A DNA stretch of 64,000 nucleotides from Carnegiea gigantea. Its lineage: Eukaryota; Streptophyta; Magnoliopsida; Caryophyllales; Cactaceae. Within the stretch, counting starts at the first letter, position 1. The number at the start of each line of letters is the position of its first letter. The DNA is taken from NCBI GenBank assembly GCA_029747015.1, contig JAKOGI010000005.1, positions 558,001 through 622,000 on the forward strand. Reading direction: 5' to 3'. This document shows positions 36,734-47,881 of the stretch, piece after piece. Below the pieces are notes generated by a model. The model searched no databases. It was given only the letters and a program-made list of their open reading frames with translations, and was not told the DNA's origin. The position numbers were made by a program, and so were the translations under genes.

Positions 36734-39470
36734 CCTAATATGCATGGTAGGCAATGACTCATATGGATCCAAAGTTTTCAAAGTGCTTTAAGAAAGGCCT
36801 AAGTTTGTTTTATAGAAATAATTGACATCCAAACAATAAATAAAATATGTACATTAAAAAAAAAAACAAAATGGACACTCAAGCTAGAATCTTTGAGCTT
36901 ATGGTAATACATTTTTCTAAAAGCTTTTGTGCTAACTAGTCCTTATATGTCAACCTGTTTTATTTTCATATAGGGGAAGTATGTAGTAACAAATTCAATG
37001 GACTTATGTGCCCCAAAAAAATTTGATAGTTGCATGTCATTTGTATGAACTTATTATACTTTTTAATTAAATATATATAGCATGACATTCGTAGTTGACC
37101 ATTCACTTTGTCATATGCTTCTAGCAATGCATGATAGATATTTGCCATTGACATTGATTTTATGCTATGTAAGATCTTGATTGCATCAATCAATATGCTT
37201 CGATATGATACTAGCTCCATCACATGTCATATTTTATGATGCTGTGATATGCTAAGTTTAATTCCGGCGAGGGAAGATATTGCTGGATTAACTTACTATT
37301 CATATTATTGTTTTTATAAATCAAAAATTGTGTATGGTGTTTTATATGGCATAGTATAATATTTACAACTTTAATCATAAAATCTTGTTTTCATGATTCA
37401 TTTTTAGTCCGAGGTATATTATTTCTTAAGTTATGGTCATAAATTTTAAGACTGTCATTAAATAATATGTTATTGATATTAGTCACTTTATATTGATTAC
37501 AATTTAAAACTTGTATTAAGGGGAAGATAACTTATTGACTTTTATGTGAGATTGTCATATGTTTAAAAATCACTTCTACGCATGTCTCTCACATGGTATA
37601 TATACATGGTGTATCTTATTTATTGCTTTCGTTATCATATCACTCGAATCTTGATACATGTTTGATCATACATATATATGCAATACATATTATTTCATTG
37701 TGTGTGATATTGCATAATTAATTAATTTCAAAGGGGAAGAAGAGTATATGTGCCAATGGTTATTAAGTATATGCAAAGAATAAGGTATGCACTTCAATTA
37801 CAATTTATAGTAATGAACTGTTTGGGAAAGAATACCTTGAAGGAGATCAATCAAATGAGCCCCCCCCAAAAAAAAGGAGCCACTATAAGATGGTCCAAAA
37901 AGAACTTTGGCGGGAGAAAAAGTAGCAAGAACCAACAAGGAAACTTAACATCCAAATAAGGCAACCTTAAAATTTAATATAGAAGGTGGATGTTCAAGAG
38001 TCACCAGAGTACTCATGTGTGGTAATGATTTTATTTTTTTTTAAAAAAAAAGAGGTTACTGTAGATTATGCCTTGGATGTCTATCTATTCTATCTACTAT
38101 TCTCCCCAGTAATGATTATCAATTGAGATCAACTGGCTTGTCTAGCATAGAAATTGGTAAGTTCTTTTTAATCATCAAATTGCCATGCATAACATATATG
38201 TGAAATTTCTCACACATAGATTTGCATTAATTATCTTTATCAAAGGGGAGACAATGATTGATCTATAAAGTATGATCTTTATATGTTACTATCTCCATAG
38301 TTGTGCAGTTTTGTATCTTCATGATTTTAGCCATTAGTGTGATTTATTTTGTATTAAATTTTGGCATCAATCAAGTTTCGCTTCACATCATGAATTATCT
38401 TTGAATTAACTATTTTATAGTAGGAGATATTTGAGTTTTACTTGGTTAACATACATATATGCCAATATCTCTTATAATCTTATATATATGTGTCTCCATG
38501 AAATAAAAAATACAAATTTAGGGGTTGATATTTTCAATTGATTTTAGTCATCATATTCCGTATAAAATCACACATCTTTAAGTAAGCGAGCGAGATTCAT
38601 TTGACACGCTTATAATGTTTGCTTGCTATTTATACATAAAGAAGTGCGTTTTATTTTATTTTATTTGTTTTTTGTGTTAGTTATTGGTATGACTATGATA
38701 TCTTGATCATAACTTTGGTCAACTTTACTCACTAGGATTTTGATATTTTCATGTTATTTATATAAAATAGTTATTTTTGACAAAATTAAGGGGAGATGCA
38801 ACACTCTTTTACGTTGATTAATCTCTCCAATGAACTCATACATACATATAAGACATACAAGTTTGGGTATCATATTACTGATTTTGATGATATATTTATT
38901 TTTCAAATTTGTTGGCACCTAATATCCCATGTTTATCCTCTTGGGGAATATTCAAGGGGTGAAGAATAATTATGCTCTTGACTAATATTTATGGTATATA
39001 ATCTTTTCATACTCTTACACATGATATGACCCCACCCCAAATATTGAAAATATATGCTTCAATTGATAATGTAAGGGAGAGAAATGCTTGATTAACTTAT
39101 TCTAATATTCCACATACATGTTCTGAATTAATTGTAAAATAGGAGCCATAAAGAGTTTTGAAAAATTAATACTATATCCCCTAAGATCATCAATACTATT
39201 CATGAGAAAGTTGAATCAACAAGTCATATATATGATTGATTTTGTAATGTTAACCTTTATAATTGCACTTATTGATGTATAAGCCTATGATAACTTTTGT
39301 GAGTGTCATATTAAGGGGGAGCTATGCTATTAATATAATATATTATATCTTATGTCCATTTTCAATGATGACAAAGGGGGAGAAGAAGATGATGATGGTA
39401 AGTATTCGCATAAACAAAGGTATATTTTCCAATACTATTTCACCTTAACAATAAATTGTTTGTCATCATC
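36734..39470 (+). other. Non-coding interior of the LTR element with repeated purine tracts
   Basis: AT-rich, no pol domain in any frame. Purine tracts resembling a polypurine tract recur near 36972, 37518, 37731, 38242, 38788, 39073, 39313 and 39373. A C8A8 run lies at 37860-37875. Confidence 0.75.
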
Positions 39471-39483
39471 AAAAAGGGGGAGA
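39471..39483 (+). other. Polypurine tract
   Basis: AAAAAGGGGGAGA immediately before the 3' LTR (one base between), the expected plus-strand primer position. Confidence 0.9.
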
Positions 39484-39484
39484 T

Positions 39485-40344
39485 TGTTGACTCTAAGAGT
39501 CACATATTGATTTTGATGATAACAAACAACATAATTAGTGTTATATATGAAATTATGAAGTGAGTTGATTTTATAATTATTCTATTTTATATATAATATC
39601 TATGGTCGGTCCAACATACTTTTGTTGATGTTGACTTCCTTAGTGGCCAAATGGTTTTGATAGAACACAAAATTAATTAAAACCTTGGATGAAAAATAAA
39701 AGAATTGAACGCGTGGATACACAAGGAAAGAATATGGGTGTGACTATTATTTGCCAGTTTAATTGAAACCCATCATGGAAATTGTTTAGCTGAATCAAAA
39801 TTTGAATTTCAAATTTTGAGGAATCAATTTAGGAGATTTGGTATGATTTTAATTGATTGATTAATTGCAAGCCAATCAAGGAAAGATATGATGCAATCAA
39901 ATGATATTATCCCTTGATTTTAGAATGCATGCCTAAAATATCTTGAGAAAATATTGTGCAGTATCACATCCACCTAAATCGTGGCAAGAAAGGCAACAGA
40001 ATGAAATCAGAAGCTGATGAGCAGAAATCAAGGGTCTGAAATGCCATTTCAGCATACCCTAAGCAGAATTTCTATATTTGATGAACGAGTGCTGAAGCTT
40101 ATAAATAGTAGCCCAAACCAAGGAAGAAAAAGACACAGAGACTTCATCTTAATAAAAGAAGTAGAGAGTTAAATCTTACAGTTGGATAACTCTAGGCGGG
40201 GACCTAAGCTTGATTGAGGCCCAACCTCGTTAAAATATCGTTGTTTATCATCTCTATTTAATTTCTGCATTTACATTTGATTTTGATTTTAAAGTTTTTG
40301 CAATCACCTTATTCTCCCCTCCTCTAGGGTGATCTGAGTCTTCA
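39485..40344 (+). repeat. 3' LTR (860 bp, internally deleted)
   Basis: Collinear with the 5' LTR but missing about 205 bp at around 40140, where ACACAGAG joins directly to ACTTCATCTTAATAAAAG. Otherwise the two LTRs differ by scattered substitutions and short indels. Confidence 0.9.
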
Positions 40345-40354
40345 TTCTTCATTC

Positions 40355-40435
40355 TCCATTCATAAGACTCAAACCTGAGACCTTACTTAAGGGGAACAAG
40401 TATCAAACCGCTTGAACCAACCTGTGTTAGTATGG
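40355..40435 (-). mobile_element. tRNA-derived SINE-like head
   Basis: On the minus strand, TGGTTCAAGCGG (40408-40419) fits the RNA polymerase III A-box consensus of tRNA genes. GGTTTGAGTCT (40365-40375) is close to a B-box, with tRNA-like spacing. The sequence does not fold as an intact tRNA gene as far as I can judge. A diverged copy in the other orientation lies at 46117-46180. It abuts the right end of the LTR element. Confidence 0.5.
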
Positions 40436-40526
40436 ATATTTGTTTTAATATACAATCCATATTAGATTAGACTAAATGATTGTCATAAAACATCCAAAAA
40501 AAAGAGAGAGAAAAACTAAGTTTGAA

Positions 40527-40605
40527 ATTTGCTTAGGTGTAACTAAACATCATAAATTTTGTCATATAGACACCGATTTCCCTTATGAACTTTTGTCTTA
40601 GTATA
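40527..40605. repeat. Duplicated block C (copy 2)
   Basis: Matches 34386-34475 on the far side of the LTR element (AAGTTTGAAATTTGCTTAG, ATAAATTTTGTCATATAGACA). Confidence 0.65.
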
Positions 40606-40713
40606 CACTTGATATTAGATTAGATTAGATTAGATAATCGTCATACAACATCCCAAAAGAGAGAGGCAGAGAGAGAAACTTAACCTATTTCCACAAACAA
40701 AAAGAAAAGAAAC

Positions 40714-41208
40714 CTATTTTTGTGCAGGGAGATTGATGCCAAGGAAATGTGCAGCAGACATAGCCATTATGGTTGTAAACTCATGGAAATTGATGACTCC
40801 ATCTTCATTCAAATCAGCCTCTTTCATCATCTCCATCAACTCTCTATATGTCAAAGGGCTATGCATCTTAGCCATGGCTCCGGCGAGCTCGGCGGTGGTT
40901 ATGACCCCATTGCCATCCCTATCAAATATGGCAAATACCTCAAGGAGCTGACCCTGGTTCGCCATGACCTCCTTGTTCAAGTCAGGCCTTATGGCTTTGA
41001 AGAACTCGTCGAACTCGATTGTTCCATTGCCATTTGAGTCCATGGTGGCTCGCATTATGTGAAGCTGGTCCTCTGAGGGCTTGAGCCCTAGGGACCGGAG
41101 GAGGGCGGCGAGCTCGAGCAGGGTTAGGCTCCCGTCTGAGTCCATGTCGAACCGCGAGAATATGTGCTTGAGTTGCTCCACCGGGTCCACCTCTATGGTT
41201 TGCTCCAT
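40714..41208 (-). CDS. Calmodulin-like protein (CML15/16-type), four EF-hands
   Basis: An intronless gene for 164 residues. All four 12-residue EF-hand loops are complete: residues 21-32 (D-x-D-x-D-G...E), 57-68 (D-x-N-x-N-G...E), 96-107 (D-x-D-x-N-G...E) and 132-143 (D-x-N-x-D-G...E). Each has Gly at position 6 and Glu at position 12, so all should bind Ca2+. Length, lack of introns and the LELAALLRSLGLKPS and AELAGAMAKM motifs match Arabidopsis CML15/CML16 rather than true calmodulin. Such proteins act as Ca2+ sensors in the cytosol or nucleus. The ATG at 41208 is preceded by purine-rich leader. No stop or frameshift. The higher GC than its surroundings is normal for this family. Confidence 0.95.
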   Translation of the reverse strand: MEQTIEVDPVEQLKHIFSRFDMDSDGSLTLLELAALLRSLGLKPSEDQLHIMRATMDSNGNGTIEFDEFFKAIRPDLNKEVMANQGQLLEVFAIFDRDGNGVITTAELAGAMAKMHSPLTYRELMEMMKEADLNEDGVINFHEFTTIMAMSAAHFLGINLPAQK

Positions 41209-41884
41209 TGTTGGGTTTGGTTAGGATGGAAGAAGGGAGAGGAGGAAATGTGCAGCAAAAGAGAGGGAGGGGGTGAGAGAGGCATATAATTAAGTCTTGT
41301 TAGGGAATTTGAAGATAATTTGAAGCCACACTTTTAAGATTTTTCAAGAAAAGTATAAAAATAGAAACTAAAATATGGAGTTTTCATTCTTTTCTTTTCT
41401 TTTTTAAGATATCTGTTGGTAGTTCTAATTGCACCCGTTATATTATGCTAAACGATAGTGGTTGTGTTTTAATCATAGTAACTCCGATATCGTATATGCC
41501 ATGCACGTGGTAAGATTTAATCTCGTCTATCAGTTTATTTTTACAATCTATAAATCATATTTTCAATAAATGGTTTTACTAGGTGTTGTTTGAATCTCGA
41601 AGTACCCTCCTTCATCCAATTCTAACCTAAAAATACGAGAAGAAGAAAAATCCATTAACTCTTGTGAGTGGGTGACCTTCATTAGCCCAAAATCCATGGG
41701 CGCAAGAAATGTTAAGGAAAGATATGTTTGATATATATTTGATAATTCATGAATAGCATATTTGATAAATGTTGTGAAGATATTGTACAGATAGTTGTCG
41801 ACAACTTTGCGAAGGCTCAAAAATAGGTTTTATTCTCTAACACGTCCCTAATATGAATGTCCTTTGAACTAAAAGTGTGACTAC
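41209..41884. other. CML upstream region
   Basis: GAGA-rich leader next to the CML start, then AT-rich sequence. No gene or clear repeat seen before duplicated block A copy 2. Confidence 0.5.
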
Positions 41885-42500
41885 TGTAATGGCTCAATTG
41901 TGCACGTATTTGATGTCCTGTAGTTGATGAATATCTGGTTCCAATTGGATATAATGTTGTCGTGCTAATTTGTAGCCTATTTTGTGCCTTGTGTAACTTA
42001 GTTAACTTCCTCAATAATCGGTACATATATCTTTCGTTTACATATATATGTTACGGTTACTATATCACATTGCCGAGCGTGATCTTCATGAAGATTCTCC
42101 CTTGCATGTAAAGTTTGAAGCACGAAGTGTGCTATGGTTATGTATATCTAGATCTTCTTAAATTTGGCCTTAATGGATTTATATTAGGTGATTTATAGAG
42201 CATGCTAAGTACTATTCTGAACGCGTGATATAAAATCTTAAAAATCAAACGAATCATGTGTACCTATGCAACAAGAATTACAAAGTAAACTCACCATACA
42301 AACTTGTAAGGTACAATCTTTATTCTAAGTTAAGGTCACAACAATATTGGCTAGTTGGCATATTAATTATTGAAGTCCATCTTCATAAAAGCAATGAGCC
42401 TTGGGGTAAATTACTTCGACCAAATTATGTGCGATCAACAAAAAGATTCAAAACCCAATATCAAATTAAAATACTGAAAATTTCTACATTTATTGAACCT
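41885..42500. repeat. Duplicated intergenic block A (copy 2)
   Basis: Counterpart of 32855-33475, same orientation. More diverged at its ends than in the middle. Confidence 0.8.
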
Positions 42501-43446
42501 ATTTCATTTTTACAATGCTATTAGATCATCATCAATGATTCATCATATATACAATACCCTCCGGAAAAAAAAAAGAAAAACTAAACCCATTTCCATGAAT
42601 AAAAAAAGAATATATTTTTACAATGCTAGACGGCTACTAGAATCATCTTAAGAATTCACATCCTAAATACGAATCTCGCTAGATAATAGGGGGTTCGTGA
42701 GAGTGAGGGAGAGGAGAGTAGGATATTTCTGTCTGTGATTGTATCTCTAGCCTCCCCCTATGTCTCCTTCTATAGGCTGGAGTCGACTAGGATTACCGCC
42801 CTTAGTGACTTAAGTGGCCGTAAGCTCTAATATCATTGGGGCTAGCCAACAACCCAATTGACATCCCTAGTGATGGGGGGGGGGTGTTTTCTTTTTTTTT
42901 TGGGCTTGGGTGCGGCGCAAAATTGAAGTGAAGCTCTTATCATAGTATTTACAATCATTATGAGTTGGGAAAGATAGATCCTTATTCCTTGGAGATGTTA
43001 AAGCACGTCATTTGGGGGAGATAGTGAGTTGGGTTACTGCTACTTTTGCATTATTTTGGGAGAGTAAGTTCAGGGAATCATTTACTTTACTTGTTTGTTT
43101 ATTTTGGGCTGTCCTATTTAATTGGGACACTTATCATAAGCTTGATAGTTTAAGATAAACTTTTACAGATTTGATGGTCAAATTTATATTTAAAAAGAAG
43201 GGTAGTTTGAGTGCATCTAATTTGACACTATCATGTCATACGCATTTTCGATTGATTTAAAGGATTGCAGAATTATTTATAACTTAATTGGCATGAGGCC
43301 AATGAGAACTTTTTTTAAAAAAAATTAGAGTCATAGTAGTGAAGATTACACAAGGGGGCTTAAAACAATATCAACAATACACACCATGCTCACGAACATC
43401 GTAGTAAGATCAAAACCATACATCTCCAAAAGGAAAACCACATCTC
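42501..43446. other. Non-coding sequence downstream of the small membrane-protein gene
   Basis: 42555-42630 resembles the CML 3' trailer at 40660-40735 (GAAAAACTAAACCCATTTCC against GAGAAACTTAACCTATTTCC). A G8 run lies near 42875. No gene seen. Confidence 0.45.
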
Positions 43447-43839
43447 CTAGTTGCCATCAGAGCCTTTCTCATCAGCGAGTGGAGGAGGAGCAGCATTAGC
43501 CACCTTAACTCCTCTTCCTCCTCCGACTCCAACATGAACGTCCCTCGAAAAGCATCGACGGATGCGTTGCTTAAGCCTTGCAAAACAGGATCCTCTGTAC
43601 TTGATGCTTTCTAGGGGAGTTTCTTCCCTTCCAATGCAATATCTTCCCAGAAGACATGAAACTACGGCAAGAACAACAAGCACTGATATCACTGCAAAAA
43701 AAGGCCCTATTGAACCTGTTGATGATGATGAAGGGTTGTGTATGATGGTTTGTGGGTATGAAACTTCTTGTTGCATTTGGGTTGGTGGTGGTTGTTGTTG
43801 GTTGGGTATTCCTGATGTTGTTGCTGCTGTTGTTGCCAT
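43447..43839 (-). CDS. Uncharacterised small single-pass membrane protein
   Basis: An intronless frame of 130 residues that I do not recognise by function. Order of parts: a Thr/Gln/Pro/Ser-rich N-terminus (about 1-43), one strongly hydrophobic helix (about 45-66, GPFFAVISVLVVLAVVSCLL), a Cys- and Arg-rich juxtamembrane stretch (LKQRIRRCFSRD, about 89-100), and a Gly/Ala/Pro-rich tail ending in acidic and basic residues. No cleavable signal is evident, because the hydrophobic segment is far from the start. The positive charges after the helix suggest a cytosolic C-terminus by the positive-inside rule. Similar short proteins are common in plants without assigned roles. Composition and a single clean frame support a real gene. 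Confidence 0.72.
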   Translation of the reverse strand: MATTAATTSGIPNQQQPPPTQMQQEVSYPQTIIHNPSSSSTGSIGPFFAVISVLVVLAVVSCLLGRYCIGREETPLESIKYRGSCFARLKQRIRRCFSRDVHVGVGGGRGVKVANAAPPPLADEKGSDGN

Positions 43840-44963
43840 TTTTTGTTTTGGTTGATAGTCTATGTGGTTTTCTTGCCAAGGGTTTGAGCATTTATAGACC
43901 TTGGAGAAGGGTTATTTTTGGGTTGGGCTTGAATCAGCTACTTTAATAGACATGTTTTTTTATGTTTTAGCTGGTCTAATAAGTCGTCAGTTAAATTATT
44001 TTTCGCCGCTCTTTTGAACCAAAAAATAAGTCAATTTAAAAAATATGGGTAATTCATATTGGTAGGATAATTTCAGTTCAATTCAAATGTAAGAAACTCT
44101 AGGTAACCTTCCATTATGTTTTATTTCACTTAGGATAATACTCAAATACAAAAATACCAGCACTAATTAATATGGCTTTCATTAAATGGTTTAGAAAGAT
44201 CCAAAACATAGAAAGTCTTCCTTTAATTCATAAAGACCACTACAATAGACTATGACGTTATATATAGCTCAAATTTGAGAAATATATCTAAAAATCAAAT
44301 TAAATATTTGCCATTTTATGCACCATAAATTAGTAAAAAATGACTATAAACAACAAAATCAGTGCGAATTTTATTTTGATAGGATTTACACAAATTAGAA
44401 CATGGGTTATTCTTAAACCTGCAGCGAGAGACTCATTTTAAAAACCTATATTGAGATTCGAATTAGGGCAAATTTATGATTGTATACATAATTTATGAAA
44501 TCAAATCAAATGGCCAAGGGTTTTTTTTTTTAATAATCCAAAAATTATTATAACATAAAGTGGTGAAAGTAGACTTTATAGTGCTCTATATATTTGGTCA
44601 GGAGAGTGGAAGACCACATGGGCATGCAAAAGATTGAGCTTTATCCTAGCAAAAGTTGCATAGAAACAGGGTGATATTGATGAACTGCAAAAGGGAAAGG
44701 AAAACAACAAGGACGTGTAAAGGGAAGCACTTGTTTTCCTTAACCATCACGGTTTCACTACAAATGAAAGAATATATTTGTGCCTTAATTAAACAAGTCA
44801 AATTATGGTTTAATTTCCTTAGCTTGAACAACTAGATGTTATCCATAGGGATTAGGAAAGCTGGTGAGGAACAAGTTCGATTTTAGGAAGAGATACGTGT
44901 TGAATTTGTGCTTTTAATATGATTTTTTTTATTTGATGAGTGATTTGTAAGGACCCTTGTGAA
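43840..44963. other. Upstream of the small membrane-protein gene; no gene seen
   Basis: AT-rich intergenic DNA. I find no exon, element end or tandem structure in this stretch. Confidence 0.5.
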
Positions 44964-45335
44964 TTTTAGGACATGGTCTGACTCTAATATTGTGGTTAGT
45001 GTTCAGCCTGTTTATACTTTTTCAACAAAAAAAAATGAAGTCATTTGGATTATCTAGAATATCCCTTAATAATAACATGTTCCTCATATAGTAGGAGTTA
45101 GTAGGTTGATCATATCAGGAAATCGAGCTAGCATTGACTTGATTATGCTCAAGAAATTTTAGGACATGTCTTGACCCTAATATTGTGGTTGGTGTCCACC
45201 ACGTCTATAGTTTTCAACCACAAAAAATGATGTTGTTTCGATTGTATCATATCCCTCACATACTACGAGTAAACAGATTGATCATATCAGCTAATTGAGC
45301 TAGCCTTGAAGCTCAAGAAATTAGCTTTTTGTTCA
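44964..45335. repeat. About 193-bp tandem duplication
   Basis: TTTTAGGACATG begins at 44964 and 45157. Both are followed by CTAATATTGTGGTT, ACCACAAAAAATGA-like, TTGATCATATCAG and GAGCTAGC motifs in the same order. Two diverged copies, no coding potential. Confidence 0.85.
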
Positions 45336-46299
45336 ATTCTTGAACCGATTGCAATGGTCTATCAGCATATCCTAGTTGACAAGTCAAATTATGCCAAATT
45401 TTCAAGTAGAACTAAACCTAGGTTACAAAATTTACAAATAATGTAGCCAACTTTACTCACTTATTCACATTTAATTAATCTAAGTGAAGTTGGACCTATC
45501 AAAACGTTACCGTGTGGACAATTCAGCTACTGACCTTCAACTAAACTTATGAGTGGGCTGATCCCCATTCATTTTAACCAACATTACCCGTATGGACAAC
45601 TCAATAATGAATTTGCTTCCTTGCATTAAAAGATTAAGCTTAAGAAATTCAACAAAAGCATTTCCTTAGAAATTTTACTGAAAAATATATATTACTGAAA
45701 AATTCGCACTTTGACACTACCAATTCTTTTGGGGGCCCAAGCTCTAGATCTTACAAGAAAGGATTGGGCTGGTTTAGGGGGGTGTGGATGGGCCTAAAGT
45801 GCTAAACCCATTACTCGTCCAGTGGGCGCTTGGCCTTTATAAATTGTATCATTGTTTTAAGTCGATATTTTGGGGTTTTTTTGTTAATACAAATTTTTTT
45901 TTAAAGCAAATGAGGATCGGTTGAATATTCGAATATCATAGTTTTATTTTCCGTTTCACCTTTTAAGGTTTTTTTAACCCCCCTAAACATATCTATAGTT
46001 TCTAAGACTACACTATCAAGACTAATATATTTAGTACCTAAGATTTTTTCAGTTAAAAGGTAATGAAAACATTTAATTATTGTCACGCGTTTAATAATAT
46101 ATCATGCAATTAACACAGGTTGGTTCAAGTAATTTCACACTTGTTCTCTTTAAATAAAATTTCAGATTCAAGTTTTGTAAACAGAGAAAATATATAGTGG
46201 GAGTGTTCTACCCCTTATTGGGTCAGCAGTAGCTTGACTCCATTAAAATAGAGGATCAAAGACCCCAAAAAAAAAATTACATCATGATGACTAAATAGT
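45336..46299. other. Intergenic DNA with a second SINE-like fragment
   Basis: 46117-46180 carries TAACACAGGTTGGTTCAAG and a weak B-box-like GATTCAAGTTT, the inverted counterpart of 40355-40440. The rest shows nothing recognisable. Confidence 0.45.
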
Positions 46300-46940
46300 C
46301 ACTTCAAAAATTTAATTTCATAGTTAGTCTTGACAGCATATTTTATTTGCAAAATATTGAACTAGAATAATTGACCTATAAAATGAACCTCTTCATAGTC
46401 CGAATTGAGTGAAATATGTCGCTGTTAAAAGTAGATTCAAGTGTAGTCCAATATTGTTGTCATTTGATCATCTTATTTATGTGGCTAAGGGCTTGTGTTA
46501 ATGGGATAAGGAAACTCTTGCCTTGTGGAGATTCCCCCATGTATAATCACACTTTGAAATGGATAAGATAACCAATGAATGTAATCTTCCCATATCAGTT
46601 GTCTACTAGGCATGTATAATCACACTTTGAAATGGTTGCAATGGACTAAGATATAGCTTGACTTGCAAAAAAGTCTAAGGAGTCCAATATATTTCTAGTT
46701 ATGTAAACAGATATATATTACAGGTCTAAAATTGCTTCTTTTATTTTTAAAAATTATAATTTCATTTGCAAATTGGTGTTCTTTATCATAATTCAATGAT
46801 AGTTCAATTTTTTAAAGTTCAAAAATCTTAGAACAAATTTAAAATAAGCTATAAGCGCTTAAATCTTCAGTAGGTTTTTCCGCCCTATCATTATTATGTA
46901 AAAATATTTTTAAGTTGTTGGTTAGCTTAAAAAAAATTAT
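46300..46940. repeat. Duplicated intergenic block B (copy 2)
   Basis: Counterpart of 33560-34230. Here it lies 3.8 kb from block A instead of 85 bp. Confidence 0.75.
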
Positions 46941-47162
46941 TTTATTGAGCATATTTGCCCTATTGACGTTGGGATATTTTGTAGTATTTAAAGAAGCTTG
47001 TGGTTTATGATAATGAAATTGAAGAAACAAAGGACAATGACTAGTTCCTATATCATTGGCCCCTAATTTGCTTATTTGATTACTGTCCCAACGTTTGAAA
47101 TTGTATGTTTGATTAGTAAAGAACATTTGAGACAATTGCTATACTCCATTTTATAATAAGAC

Positions 47163-47881
47163 TGTAGAAGGTAAAAATTCTATGACGAATCAGATGATGC
47201 CACATGTAAAAAATGGACCAACCATAAAATGCTACGTGTCACGTTGACTTTGGCGGACCCGCTTGGTTAAAATTAAGTGTAGCCAATCAAAAGCCGCCAC
47301 GTGTCATCGATGATGCAGAAATTAGTAATTATTATCTTTATTTAAAAATAAGAAAATAATTATTGGGCCTAGGCCTAAAACCCGGCTCTAACCCTAACCA
47401 GTAGAGCCTATAAATAGGGATCCTCCCCCCCCCATTTTAAAGGGGAGCTCAACATTCAACATCCTACAGGCTCCAGAGCTCAGCACATGCAGCAGTGGAA
47501 GATTCATTCACTCTGAAGTCGTTCTGAAGACTCAAGGGGCCAATTTCTCTGAAGGAAGACAACAAGCACAATCAAAGCACGTGCCGTCTACCATCGAAGA
47601 TCAAAAAAAGCTCGTCTTGATTGAGATCAAGCCTCTTAGGCCCTCTCTCAAGATCAAATCCATTGAAATTCATTCAAAGGAAATCAAATCAACCAACTTG
47701 ATCGAGATACAAGTCAACCGACCCTCCTTCAAGTACAAATTGGAGATCGAATCAGAGGACTTTTATTTGCTTACTTGTAACAAATACACAGAGATTGTAT
47801 CCACACCTTCTGAAATTAATATAAATTAATTTGTCCATATTTTTTGTCTTAATTTATTTAGACTCGAAATTTGTGTTTACA
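47163..47881 (+). mobile_element. Solo LTR upstream of CAS
   Basis: A 719-bp segment begins TGTAGAAGG and ends GTTTACA, with flanks AAGAC and AAGAT (5-bp duplication, one mismatch). Inside are a TATA box (TATAAATAGGG near 47410), a transcribed-leader-like part and a short open frame of no known family. There is no primer-binding site or purine tract adjoining it, so it reads as a solo LTR. The family is probably Ty3-type but unproven. It carries CACGTG at 47298 and 47578. Confidence 0.65.

Larger units (their letters stand above)
34555..40344 (+). mobile_element. LTR retrotransposon, Copia-like, non-autonomous (gag only)
   Basis: Two long terminal repeats (34555-35618 and 39485-40344, both TGTT...TTCA) enclose a 3.87-kb interior. 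It begins with a primer-binding site and a gag-like reading frame and ends with a purine tract. No protease, integrase, reverse transcriptase or RNase H motif is visible after gag. About 2.7 kb of AT-rich non-coding sequence with recurring AAGGGGGAGA-like tracts fills the rest. The flanks TTCTC/TTCTT are a 5-bp target duplication with one mismatch. The Gag style (UBN2-like N-terminus, CCHC knuckle) and the methionyl-tRNA primer site point to Copia. Movement would depend on a relative's enzymes. Confidence 0.88.

Noticed and set aside
47581..47829. Forward frame of 82 residues upstream of CAS
   Set aside because: Lies wholly inside the solo LTR and resembles LTR leader sequence, with no known family.
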